A DNA stretch of 64,000 nucleotides from Pyrenopolyporus hunteri (taxonomy: Eukaryota; Ascomycota; Sordariomycetes; Xylariales; Hypoxylaceae), in NCBI GenBank assembly GCA_902806595.1, contig CADCXC010000037.1, positions 1,426,001-1,490,000 of the forward strand, written 5' to 3'. The first letter of the stretch is position 1. The number at the start of each line of letters is the position of its first letter. The notes beneath the pieces are model-generated. The model made no database searches and was not told the origin of the DNA. It saw nothing but the letters and a program-made list of their open reading frames with translations. Shown here in pieces: positions 11,049 through 21,697 of this stretch. Position numbers and translations under genes: made by a program.

Positions 11049-14006
11049 CTATGAATCACCCATGGTTGACCTCCATCTTTTGAACGCCGTCCCAAAACTA
11101 TCTGTATGCCTTCCCACATCCGGCCCATTCACGGGCATATTGCCTGTATCGACAAGCGGCACCATAGATGGCCGGCCATGTGCGCACTGAAAAGGTAAAG
11201 CACAATCTGCCAACCGCTTCACTAGATCAACACATGCCTCGTGAGAAAGATGGTCGTTGAACATGATGGAGCTGCGGCATGCTCTCGAATTGATCATTTC
11301 CATGATACCATCGGGACATCCGTGGAACCGCGCTAACCAGTGCAATCCAACAGATTTGTCATCGTTGGTTTGGATTAGCTTATGTCCATTCGCATCCAGC
11401 TTCCACGCCTCCTTTCTTAGCAGTTCAATGAGCAATCGGGGCTCCGAACGGCATCTTTCGGCTATGCTAGGCGGTAGCTTAACGACTTTCAATATCGCCT
11501 TCCCTCTATCGTTATGCTTCGGTTTCGGCATCGAAATCACCTGAAAGACGATTCCCCAATGCTCAAAATACTCAGCAGACAATTGGAACCGATGACTATC
11601 CCGAGGGGAAACATCAAACACGATAGGCTCTTCCAATAGCTCGGCTTGAGCACGAACCAATACCCGAGAGTCTTCCGATGTCGCACTTTTGGCATCTTTT
11701 GCGGTTATAAAATAATCCCTCATCAGGGCCTCAACCCGACAGCGCTCATCTGCAGCATGCTGATCGATAATGGTAAGCAACGAGGCCTCCTTCCCCTTAT
11801 TAGTACTTAGAGCGGACGGCAGCGAGGGTAGAGGAACTTTGATGAGTATGAACTTTCGATCGACCTGCGCCACGACTGTAGCATTCCGTAAACTATCCTT
11901 AGATAGTCGGCCTTCTGAACTATGAGAAGCCGCCTGTATAGATTCCAGCGGTCTAAATTTATGTCCGAGACAGCAGCCCTCCGTAGTATTCGTCGGCAGG
12001 GCCAGCACTTTTTCTTCATTAAAAGCGACCGGGATCGGTGGTTCTTGTAAGCCGAATACTGGGTTATCCCAGGACGATAGAAGATCCTCTAGCCATTTAC
12101 TTCTCTCGTCACTAATAGCTGGCTTTGCGTTGATACGAAGCTTCTTTCTTAGCGGTGGGTGGTGGGCATGGTCATATGGGTCGAGTGCTCCGATCGCGTT
12201 CCTCGAGGGCCGAATTACTAGACCAGTCCTAGTATCAATCACGAGGGTTTCCTTAGTCGTTGGGTTGGTCCATAGGACCTCCTCGCCTCCTCGGATTCGG
12301 GTTTGCCCTTCGTCGATGCTCCCCTCCCCAGGTGTATCTTTTTGGCTCATTATATAAGGGTCCATTTCAACGTCAAGAAAGGGAATACGGAGGAGCGTGC
12401 CGTCTGCGGCAACTAGAGGTGTCTCCGGCGCGTTATCGTTATTTTCTAGACTTCGCGTCGCTGTCACGGATTGATCCTGACTGCGAATACATTCTATATG
12501 ACTTTCTTGATCCGAAAGCTTGTCGTGTAGATGTGCGTACTGAGGCTGTCCTGATTTAACACGTGTCCACGAATCGAAAGGAGACTCCGGTCGCTGACGG
12601 GAGGCGTTAGGAATGAGTTTGAGGCGAGTACTAGCTAGGTCCCCAATAGATGACTGGTTCCGAGATGCGCGAGGCCGGCTTGCCTGAGTATCTACCTTTG
12701 GGGTGGAGCTTCTTGATACTGTCCTGCTGCGTGTATCTCGCGAACTTTCATCCCTAGACGAGGCAATCTTACGAGATCTAGAATATCTTGGACGAAAATG
12801 GTGCGCCTTGAGAAATTCGTAGACTACCGCGGATAGGACATCAACAATCGCTTTCAAACTCTCGCGACGTTCATCAAGGATCTCTTCGACATCGTATTGG
12901 GTAAGTTGCGAGACTTGTCCTCCGAGCATGATTTTGATGTAAAACATGGGCCATCGGTCGACCCCCTTTCTACCCCTTAACTCTTGATTAGTGAATCCAT
13001 CGGTCTTGAACTGGCGGTCATTAGATCTCCTATTTTGATCGTCTTCTCTAGGATCGCCACCGTCCTCTTCTACCCCAAAACTCGAGTTCGCAAATAGCCT
13101 ATTAACTTCCTCATAGAGGACATTTGAGCCATGTTCGTTGGGCACAGGTCGCACGCCTATGCTGATAAACTGTATCTGTCGGGAAGCCGTGGGAACAAGT
13201 GATACTGCACCTACAACTGAAACCGAGCCTGCCGACGCTTTCAGGGGAACCCATAAGTCTCGAGAGCGATCATCGGATAACTGAGCTTGGAATAACGTCC
13301 TTGAGACGCGGGTCGTGAGGTTCAACGCATCATGCTTTTGCCCCTGAGAATTCGACGAATCCTCGGGAATGCGAATCGCGAAGTTGCGTTGAGCCACAGA
13401 ATCGCGGAGTGATATAGAGACCTGTCCCCGCCAAGCGAGTAATAATGCTACGAGAGCACGTTTAAGCCACTCCCAGTCCTTTGTATTGGCGTTTCTTTCG
13501 GCCTCGATAGCTCTCTGCTTAACTCGCACCGGCATAGAACCAAATAGGTCCCGAACAGTAGTCCGAGTTCCGTGAGGAAAGCTCAATAGCCTCTGCTCCG
13601 GTAGCGAAGGTATATGCCGGGCTATGATTTCCGAGTTGTGGATTTTAATTGAGTTATGAGAGTTATAAGCATGATGATGAGAGGTAATTGATAAAAGCGA
13701 CAGTGCAGCGACAGAGGCGAGGAAAACACCATGCCGCCCATGGGTATCATTACGAGTAGGAAATTTAGACGTGTGATGCAATTTACCAAGGCCACCAGCG
13801 GGTTTGAACTCGTTAGGAGGAATACCTAAGCCGTTATCCTCGACGGAACAATTACCTCGAACGTAATCGACGGATATCGTAATCTTTGTAGCAGCAGCAT
13901 CGAGAGAATTCTTAACTAGGCCGCAGATAACACCGTTGAGCGATGTTATGGTGGCAGATGACTTGATGTAGGCAATGACGTTTTCCGGCAGCTGCTGGAT
14001 AGACAT
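11049..14006 (-). CDS. mlh3: Mlh3, MutL-family mismatch repair / meiotic crossover endonuclease subunit
   Basis: MutL homologue that pairs with Mlh1 and acts in meiotic crossover resolution and mismatch repair. Single exon of 985 aa from ATG at 14006. The N-terminal GHKL ATPase region has GLVKNSLDA (motif I, residues 29-37), VEDNGLGIP (motif II) and a divergent GRHGVFLAS (motif III). A long unconserved Ser/Arg-rich linker covers ~330-660. The C-terminal dimerisation/nuclease domain has DQHAADERCRVE (near residue 748), ACRSSIM (~910) and CAHGRPS (~940), which are the metal-binding endonuclease motifs. MutL's catalytic Glu29 is Gly here, while the nuclease motif DQHA(x)2E(x)4E is intact. Confidence 0.93.
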   Translation of the reverse strand: MSIQQLPENVIAYIKSSATITSLNGVICGLVKNSLDAAATKITISVDYVRGNCSVEDNGLGIPPNEFKPAGGLGKLHHTSKFPTRNDTHGRHGVFLASVAALSLLSITSHHHAYNSHNSIKIHNSEIIARHIPSLPEQRLLSFPHGTRTTVRDLFGSMPVRVKQRAIEAERNANTKDWEWLKRALVALLLAWRGQVSISLRDSVAQRNFAIRIPEDSSNSQGQKHDALNLTTRVSRTLFQAQLSDDRSRDLWVPLKASAGSVSVVGAVSLVPTASRQIQFISIGVRPVPNEHGSNVLYEEVNRLFANSSFGVEEDGGDPREDDQNRRSNDRQFKTDGFTNQELRGRKGVDRWPMFYIKIMLGGQVSQLTQYDVEEILDERRESLKAIVDVLSAVVYEFLKAHHFRPRYSRSRKIASSRDESSRDTRSRTVSRSSTPKVDTQASRPRASRNQSSIGDLASTRLKLIPNASRQRPESPFDSWTRVKSGQPQYAHLHDKLSDQESHIECIRSQDQSVTATRSLENNDNAPETPLVAADGTLLRIPFLDVEMDPYIMSQKDTPGEGSIDEGQTRIRGGEEVLWTNPTTKETLVIDTRTGLVIRPSRNAIGALDPYDHAHHPPLRKKLRINAKPAISDERSKWLEDLLSSWDNPVFGLQEPPIPVAFNEEKVLALPTNTTEGCCLGHKFRPLESIQAASHSSEGRLSKDSLRNATVVAQVDRKFILIKVPLPSLPSALSTNKGKEASLLTIIDQHAADERCRVEALMRDYFITAKDAKSATSEDSRVLVRAQAELLEEPIVFDVSPRDSHRFQLSAEYFEHWGIVFQVISMPKPKHNDRGKAILKVVKLPPSIAERCRSEPRLLIELLRKEAWKLDANGHKLIQTNDDKSVGLHWLARFHGCPDGIMEMINSRACRSSIMFNDHLSHEACVDLVKRLADCALPFQCAHGRPSMVPLVDTGNMPVNGPDVGRHTDSFGTAFKRWRSTMGDS

Positions 14007-15181
14007 TGCTGAGCAGTGGGAGATTGCTGGTCTCTCATGATTGTTGTTAGACTAGCGATCTGGTGAATAGTATTCTTTTCTTCGTATTTTCAGTGTTAAG
14101 CCTGGGCCTTGGCCACAGAGACAATTCGGGAGGGCATATAGACGGATAGGTAGTTGATTACATGTAGTTGATGGTGATAGGTTTGGGAGGCAAAGGTACA
14201 TGTAGGGGAAGAATGCTTTAAATGGTTTATGTAAGTGTGGCTGGTGGTACCCACGATAACATGGTAAATTACCTAGGTACCCGACAGCCCTGAGTCAACC
14301 CCTGAACACTTCTGAACGAGTAACTAATTAGGTACCTATCTAGGTAGTTACATGTACCTAGCGGGGAGAGCGTCAGCCTTGGAGAATGGGGCAAGGCAAG
14401 GGGGGGAGGTTTCTGGAAGGCTCAAGTTTGGAGCTTCGTAATTGGACGATTTCCTTGTCGATAACGGAATCGGAGACATTGCCTAAAGCCCATAATCCCC
14501 ATAATCCACCACCACCTTTCCTAGCTCCAACGCCTCTCGTAACAATCAAGCCCGGCCTGTAGCTTACAACATTAGCACCACAGAGCCCGTTAGCACCTCA
14601 TCACCTCATCGCCGATGATGGTGTTTTAAAAAAGGGCCATCTCCCTCCCTACATTACTTTTCGTTCTGTTAGGTGCTTAATCAAATTTCTTTGTCACATT
14701 GGGCTGCACCACAACCCCCTTATCACCACGCCCATCAGAGCCTAATTACCGCTGTTAGTCCTCGAGTTTCACCACACAGGAATTCGTCTTTATCTCCTTC
14801 TCTCCACCTCGGATTCCGGACGAGAATACCGGGCCAGGTCATCGTCGCATACCTCATACCTGATCCCTCATACCTGCCCAACTCTTATAACTGCTTTGTG
14901 CGGGTCGACCGCCTTCAATTGGAAGCCATTGCGCCAACGACTCAAATGAACGGTACACGATCCTTGTTGATTCCTGACGATATTTGATCTTTGATCCGAA
15001 ACTCCCGGACATCATTGGCCTCTTCTTCTGGGGCAGACTTACGCCTCACCTAAACGGAACCTTAATCCAAGAAGATTTACGATTGAGTCGCCACTCTGTT
15101 GCTACTCTACCATTTTGCCGCTCTGCTGCTCCGTAACTCGATAACTCCGTAACTCAGCAATTCTGTGCCCTAAGCCCCCAG
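14007..15181. other. Divergent spacer and pyrimidine-rich leader
   Basis: The first part has TAGGTACC-type motif copies near 14270-14360. From about 14500 on it is rich in C and T, as expected of the promoter and 5' leader of the gene at 15361. The 104-codon open stretch near 14673-14987 starts with TTG, not ATG, and has no recognisable motif. Confidence 0.5.
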
Positions 15182-15360
15182 ATGGCCATGACTGAAACAT
15201 CTCCTCTCCCTACCGGTAAATACCCAACTACCCCGGAACCCGGTCTCATATGATTCCCTCTCTTTTTTTAATCTGTCCTCTCCATCCTCGGCTTTTCTGC
15301 ATTCTTAATCTCCAAAACCCGCGCTACGACACAACACCAGAGTTCTAATAGCTAGCTACC

Positions 15361-16590
15361 ATGACAGATCGTCAGGAACGTTCAGGCCGCAGACGGCCTT
15401 TCTCGACATGGGTCAAGAAGCTCGCCAATTTTAAGAACGTCGCCACCTCCGCCGAGGGAGGCCGACACAACCATTCCAAGCGCGATGTCATCCCCAAGGC
15501 CACCAAGAAGCGGCCTTTCAAGAACAATAACCCTTACCCACAATCCGGTCGCATCGGCATTACCATACCCACTCATCAGAGCGACCCGTCTTTCTCGACC
15601 TCTCGTAGCGCCAGAATCTCGGATCCTTCGTTAGCTCGAAGAAGCCGCTCATCGACACGAATATCCGCCGAAGACGCCGCGCCCCCAACTGCCGGTGCTA
15701 TGTCCGTAGCACCAACCATGTCTACGGACTACGAAGCAGCCCACTCGCTCCACGCTCCCTCGCACATGGCATCTTCCGTTGCTGGCACGAGCCGTACCGC
15801 CAACGGTGGTCTCGACTCTCGAAAGGGAGGGGACAGCACATTCTCCTCTCCCGCGCCCTCGGTGCGATCCTTGACAACAACGCTCACCACCATCCAGTCC
15901 CTGGGTCCAAACAACGCAATGAACGGTACGGCCCACACAGGCCATTCGTCCAACCAGGCCAACCATCAGACCATCCAATTCACCCAACCCTTCCCCACCA
16001 ACTCTCCTGCCTCCGCGATTCCGTCCTACCTTGCGCCGCATTCGGGTCCTGGCAATCCGACCACCTACAATACTGCTACGGCAAACAATCTCCTCACGGA
16101 TAATGCGTCTATCCTCACCCTAGCTTCCTCCAGCAAGAGGCGCCGCCGAAGGTCCATGGACACCGATGCCTCAGTCCGTGCTCTTGCGCCTTCCTCGCTC
16201 TGGGGTGGGAGCCGCGAATCGCTCCCGCTCAGCGTGCTGAGTGCGAACATAGATGGTAGCCGCGATATGACTACCTCAGGGCTACATCAGTCGACCTCGA
16301 GGATTACCGCGGGCAACGAGCGTACAAGCATCTACTCCACCACAGGAATCATGCCGACCCTACCGGGCGAGCGCAACAGCTTCTATGCGGGTAAGCAGAG
16401 CATAGCAGGGGACGGCGCCAGCGTTCGAAGCGGCCTACTTGGACATGGCCGTGCTGATAGCATCAGCGGAAGCGTTGCCGGCGTGAGTAGCCCCCTCGCA
16501 TCCCCGCGCGAGGCGGCAGAGAAGGGCGCCGTGGCAGAGGAGAAGGACGAGTATTTGTCGGCGAAGGACTTATCGAAGGACAGGGAGTGA
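15361..16590 (+). CDS. Ser/Thr-rich fungal protein of unknown function (RRRPFSTW N-terminus)
   Basis: A 409-aa protein from ATG at 15361 to TGA at 16590. It starts with a basic block (RSGRRRPFSTWVKKLANFK) and has KNNNPYPQSGRIGI near residue 55. The rest is a long disordered Ser/Thr/Asn/Ala-rich region with a basic patch KRRRRRS (~258-264) and an acidic end. No transmembrane segment is visible. I recall similar filamentous-fungal proteins sometimes named as a 'polycystin' cation channel, but nothing here supports channel function. An alternative start at 15182 (ATGGCCATG) followed by an intron 15216-15367 (GTAAAT...GACAG, CTAAT branch) joins in the same frame and would replace the first residues with MAMTETSPLPT. 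Confidence 0.75.
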   Translation: MTDRQERSGRRRPFSTWVKKLANFKNVATSAEGGRHNHSKRDVIPKATKKRPFKNNNPYPQSGRIGITIPTHQSDPSFSTSRSARISDPSLARRSRSSTRISAEDAAPPTAGAMSVAPTMSTDYEAAHSLHAPSHMASSVAGTSRTANGGLDSRKGGDSTFSSPAPSVRSLTTTLTTIQSLGPNNAMNGTAHTGHSSNQANHQTIQFTQPFPTNSPASAIPSYLAPHSGPGNPTTYNTATANNLLTDNASILTLASSSKRRRRRSMDTDASVRALAPSSLWGGSRESLPLSVLSANIDGSRDMTTSGLHQSTSRITAGNERTSIYSTTGIMPTLPGERNSFYAGKQSIAGDGASVRSGLLGHGRADSISGSVAGVSSPLASPREAAEKGAVAEEKDEYLSAKDLSKDRE

Positions 16591-17301
16591 ACTGGCGAGG
16601 AAGACGGGTTTCCAGAAACCTATGTGTAGGGGAACAATGGAACAACCCAGTGTACAACCCAGTAGCGCGGAGCTTTTTGAGAAGCTTCAGCGCAATGTTT
16701 AGCAATTTGCTACTAGAATTAAGCTAGTCGGGTACGAAATGATGGTCTGTTTTCCTTGGCTTTCAATGCGACGACGTCCCACGACACGATTCCGCGGTGG
16801 GCGAGTTGGGGGAAGGGAGTTATCGTTTTCTTTTTTCCTGTTCTGATTTGTTCTTGGGATGGGCTTGATGGCTACAGGGGACATGCAGGCTACGCGGGCA
16901 CCGGCTGGGAATTGATGGCGAAGTTAGATACCCGTTTACTGTACCTCAGGCTGAATTTACATCGAGATTGCGATTTGTTTTATGGGTGACTCGGACTCAC
17001 GAATTTTGAGTGTGTATACTTGAGATTGGTGGATTATTTTGTGTGAGCGAACGGCGAGCTAGGCCTCCCTGATGAGGGACGTACGAAGTGAGCAAAAGGT
17101 CAAGATTGAACGATATAATAGGATTGTAATATATACACAGCAATCCAAGTATTGGAAACTTGAATCAGACTTATAAACGTAGCCGGACGGCATGATATAT
17201 ACCTAATTACTCCCATAAATGACCTTGTCCAGTCATTCATCACTAGGAGCCCGAGAACAGCAGTTTCACGAAACAATGGCGGAAGAGAGGAGAGAGGAAG
17301 G
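16591..17301. other. Convergent spacer
   Basis: It lies between the unknown plus-strand gene and the nitrilase stop. No gene supported; likely 3' UTRs of both. Confidence 0.55.
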
Positions 17302-19679
17302 TTAGTAGTAAGGCAAGGGATCAAGATCCAGTCCCGCAACGGAGAACTTGAAAGAGTCGTTCCTAATATCGTCCGTTAGTATTTGAGCGTTTCACGTTTA
17401 ATCATAATCGAAACATCAGACAGCGTAGGTAAAGGGGCAAGAGGGGGCCTCAGAGGTGAAAGCGTAGACACGGGATAACACGGAAAAATAAAAGGGGGGG
17501 GATTCATACCTCGAATAACTCCCCGCAGCATCCAAATCCAATCTCCCGCGAATACAGTCCTCGAAATCAGCATCCGCGTAAATAATACCCTCATCGTCCT
17601 CCCACTGCGGGCCAGCCAGCACATCCCCGAACGGAGACACGATACTCGACCCGCCGCGCGAGACGAACGTGCTCGGCGCAGCGGGCGCCGGTTTTGCCAG
17701 AATCGGGACCTCGACTCCGTCGACGACTTCCTCGCCCTCCTCGGCCACGGCGGACGTAGCCGCCACAGTCGCTGTCGTCGTCGTCGGCGATATCGGCGCC
17801 GGGTCCGGCTTACCCCCGCCCTCCGGAAGCGCGATCTCGTTGCCGTCCTCGTCGAAGACGGACCGTCTCCGGCCGGTGCTCGCGAGGCGCGGCTTGCCGA
17901 GCGAGGTCGGCGAAGTGGGCGATATCGGCAGCGCGATCTCGAAGCCGTCCTCGGTCAGGAACGAGCTCCGCCTCCGGGTCCCGGTTTTGGGTTGGCTTTC
18001 GTGGTGGTGTTGGTGTTGGTGGTGGCCGCCGGTTCGGGAGGTTCCGCGCTCGGGAGACGCGCCGGGGGCGCCGCGCACGCACATGTTCGAGCTGACGACG
18101 AAGCAGCGGCCCTCGAGGGCTACGGTGCGCATTACTTCGGGTTCCAGAGTTAGCGCTTGCTATTTTATTATTTGTCTAAGCGTTTAAATAGGGGTGCCTG
18201 ACATATGCACCGGGAACAACAGCTTATGAAATAACTCGATTATACGTAGGTATATATATATAAAATAAGGTGTAAGAATGGGGGAGAGGAGGGAGAAGTG
18301 TCTGGACTCACATGGCAGCCAAGCATCGCGGCCATCAGCCGTGGGCGCGAGGTAAAGGTTGACATTCTGCGCGTAGAGGCTCTGTCGTAGAAGCGGCATA
18401 TAATTCTCCCAGCAGATAGCAGCGGCCAAGTTAATACGGACACCGCGGATGGTGGTGCTCACTGCTTTGAGGGTCGCCGGCGAGCCTTGTGCCCAGACGA
18501 GTCGCTCTGATCCTGTCTACTTGCTGTTAGCCAGCTATCTAAAATCCCAAATACAAGGCGCGACTATGATCCATGGCAGGCGCTTCCTATATAGGGCTTT
18601 TAGGCGATGGTGATCCGGCGTCTAGGCCAACAAGCGTCAGCTATACGCTAGTATAGCAGCAAAATATCTTCCTCGACAATGACCTTTGGTACCATCCTAT
18701 CATCGTGCCTGGTTCCCAAGAAACATATTCATGTTCCACAAAGTCGTTTATACTCGCCATGATCACAGACTCCCCAGGCTCTTCGGTAATCCACGCCCTG
18801 TATATAAAAGGCAGTCCATGTTTCACCATATCCCTCGATAATGATTCGATATCAAGAGCCACAGGTAATTTATACGACCCAGATGCTCAATATACGGAAA
18901 CGACCGTATCTGATCCCCCGGTTCATGACGCAAGGGGCTTCCTGCAGCTGCGAGTGCCGCTAGTCATGCATATAACAGCGCCACCAGCCAGCCAGCTACC
19001 TACCTGTCTAGGTACTTACCCCTGCATAGGCAGCGTAGGGACACAGCATAAGGAGGTACACGTACGTGCTAGAGCGCCACTAATCGTCCAGTCCGGGGGA
19101 GCGTCCGTACCCGGTAGAAGCGAGAAAAAAAATAAAAAGAAATCTGGGGATACCCACCGGCTGAACCTTTCTCCTCTTTCCAATGACGCCCAGCTTCGGA
19201 CACACGTAGACGACGGAGCAATACAAGCTGCCCCCCGCCTTCTCCACGAGCCCAACGACGACAAAGACGCCCGTCTCCCTAGCAATCCGCTCGAGCTCCT
19301 CCCTCGTGCCATCACCCCTACCCCCAGCAGCCACCTGCGTCCTCTCCTCGCCCGTCTCATCCGCATCAGCGTTCTTCAACAACCGCCTAACCCACGCCTC
19401 CCCAGCGCCCGCGCCATCGCCCACCGTATCGCCCAGATCCACCGCGCCCTTGAAATAGCGTAGGTACTCGTCCCGGCCCTCCGCGGTCCGGGAGCCGATC
19501 CTGCACCCGAAGTCCGCGCCGCGGGGGTACCCGCCGAGGTACGCCTCGGGGAGGAGCAGGATATCCGCGTGGTTAGCCGCGGCGCGGGCGGCGATGCACT
19601 GGAGCTGCGCGAGGGTATCCTTGGTGGTGGCCTGTGTTGCCGGAGAGGCCGTGGCGAGCCGGATCTTAGCGGGTGCCAT
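17302..19679 (-). CDS. Nitrilase (carbon-nitrogen hydrolase superfamily, fungal nitrilase)
   Basis: Hydrolyses organic nitriles to acids or amides. Exons (minus): 19679-19158, 18516-18312, 18134-17510 and 17362-17302, in phase for 470 aa. The triad is visible: Glu45 in LLLPEAYLGGYPRG, Lys171 in GKRRKVQP and Cys209 in AAAICWENYMPL. Exon 1 ends at KRRKVQP and exon 2 resumes TGSERLVWAQGSPATLKA, continuous in the family, so the 641 bp between them (19157-18517) is one intron; the other introns are 177 and 147 bp. Exon 3 begins inside WLPLMRTVALEGRCFVVSSN and carries a ~170-residue disordered insert with His/Gln runs and two copies of an RRRSxFxEDGxEIALP motif. It then returns to SRGGSSIVSPFGDVLAGP. 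The substrate class is not predictable. Confidence 0.92.
17824..17976 (-). repeat. Duplicated RRRSxFxEDGxEIALP motif inside the nitrilase insert
   Basis: Two related 16-17 residue blocks about 35 residues apart (approximately residues 296-312 and 331-346). They share RRRS, EDG and EIALP. It is a direct internal duplication within the disordered insert. Confidence 0.7.
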
Positions 19680-20527
19680 GACGAATAAAAAGGGGATGGG
19701 GGGAGGAAGGAGTCTTGTTGTTTGTGGTTCGGGAGTATGGCGCGATACTACCTAACGCGAGGCTAATATTCCTAGGCTTGCGGAAACTTGTTAAAACGCT
19801 ATTATCTACAGCCTAGGTGGATAAGGCGTTTGATGATGTTTTTAACAATGCATTAACTAAGTGAATTCGCCTTTACCTAGGTAGTGATGAAGCCGAACCC
19901 CGCACTATCGCGTGATCTGGGGTGCGTTAGCACAACTTATATAAATCACCAACTTCACTTATTACGTATGTACCTCCGTATTATTATAACTTACCTTGGA
20001 CCATGAAAGGGCATATGCCTACAGATTTGTAGCCATAGAGTTTAGCGTTTAGACAATAGGCGATTACTTACGTGATGCCATCTAGGATCACAGTCAATTA
20101 GTTGTGTTCATTGCTCATGTAGGACACTTGAATTAAGGCGTAGGCAAGATGTAGTCCAAGCAAAAACCTGCAGGAAAGACACGGTATGTAGATGAAAGAA
20201 GCTCTATTAATTAGTTCCCTTGATGAAAAGCGAGAAGACCAACTCCACTGCCTGATGCCTGATGCCATCCGCTTAGGGGTGGGTATCTCTAAAACAGGTA
20301 TTAGTTGGTCTTCGGGAGACCATGGTTCATTTATACATCGTAAAAAGGCCGCCTGCGTGAAGTCATCGCATCGTCAAGTGAGGGAAACCCAGCAACCGTA
20401 AAACGTCCAGGCGCAAACTGACTGCTAGCATTATGTCATGTTCTTTTGCCTACCTTCTCAACCCTAAATGCATTGTTTCCATGAAGTGAAATCCCCCCGA
20501 TGAAATCAAATCGCCGAACCATGTTGG
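19680..20527. other. Spacer between nitrilase promoter and CFEM gene 3' end
   Basis: AT-rich, with scattered CTAGGTA-type motif copies near 19750-19890. No ORF supported. Confidence 0.5.
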
Positions 20528-21697
20528 TTAAAACATCAAAGCCGCCAAACCAGCAGCTGCGATTAGGCCGGCGGGAGCTGCAGTATGCTGCGCGGCGGGG
20601 TTCGAGGTCGATGAGGCGGTCTCGCTGGCAGAGTGGGTGGTAGATTCGCGGCTCGCTTCAGCGGTCGTGCTGCTCGCCAATCCAGTAGTAGTGATGCTGG
20701 TTACCAGGGTCGAGCCGTTGGTAGTAACTGACGACTCGATCACACCTGTAGTAACAGATCCTGACTGAGAACCAGACGAGGCACTTCCAGAGGCAGAGGC
20801 AGGAGCGGCTGAAAAGACGGTGCTGGTAACGGTGGATGCGACGGGGCCATTGCTGCCACTGACGGTAGTCTCGAAGGTTGCGGTCGAGATGGGCACGGAT
20901 CCACCAACGCCAGTGCCTGAAGCCGTGTTGACTAACCAGGAGGTTGAGTACCAGACGTCACCATAACTTCCAGTTACAAGGTAAACGGAGTAATCCTTAC
21001 TGCTTGAGGTCGAGGTTGATGCTCCAGAAGCCGATCCTTGAGAGGTCTAGTGAATTGTTAGTGACCATAAGAACATAAATGGGAACTTGGGGGCCGTACG
21101 CTCAGGCTGTTGGTCGGGGAAGCCGTCGCGACCACCGTGGTGGAGGCAGTAGGGTTCGAGCCGGTCTACGGGGTTCGTGAGTCAGGTAAAATCAAAGTCA
21201 ATCAAGTATGAGTAGAACTCACAGCAGAGGGAATACCGGAAACGGCAACACCGACACCTAGAATGTAGGGTTAGCATGTGCGGCATGACTACCTAGCTAT
21301 ACTATAGACAAGGCAACAATAGAAACTTACTAGCACAGTATTGACTTCCGTACTGGATGACCTGCTGGGCGATGGACTGGTCCTGGCACGACTCCGTAGC
21401 GCAGTCTCTAACTCCGTATATGAAGTTCTGTTTGGTGCAGAGGCACGAAGGCGAGGTGTCGGTGCAGCCAAGTTGGGAAGCCTGGCCCAACATGTTGGTG
21501 ATGCAGGTTACCTAGATAGCAGCGGATAGGTGAGTTTGGTGATCTATTCGAAGATAATATAGAAATACTCGGGTAGGATTGGTGAGGAACTGATAGGGAT
21601 AACTTACACCACAATCAGGAAATCCCTGAGGAAAGCTAGCACCCTGGGCTGCAGCAACGGCTGCAGCGAGGCCGACGAGAATCGTGGAAGTCTTCAT
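20528..21697 (-). CDS. CFEM-domain GPI-anchored cell-wall protein
   Basis: Secreted surface protein of the eight-cysteine CFEM family (haem/iron binding or cell-wall roles in other fungi). Exons (minus): 21697-21608, 21511-21331, 21257-21223, 21165-21100 and 21046-20528. The four introns are 53-96 bp and in phase, giving 296 aa. Residues 1-19 form a signal peptide (MKTSTILVGLAAAVAAAQG). The CFEM domain (~23-91) has all eight Cys, including the CTDTSPSCLC core; the Asp in it is at the position that ligands haem iron in some family members. A long Ser/Thr-rich stalk follows. The C-terminus has a small-residue site and the hydrophobic tail LIAAAGLAALMF, as for GPI anchoring. The in-frame ATG at 21697 is preferred over an upstream TTG. 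Confidence 0.93.

Noticed and set aside
14673..14987. 104-codon plus-strand open frame
   Set aside because: It starts with TTG and lies in a pyrimidine-rich leader without conserved motifs.
18705..19463. 252-codon plus-strand open frame across nitrilase exon 1 and its intron
   Set aside because: It begins with GTG, is antisense to well-supported nitrilase coding sequence, and has no domain of its own.
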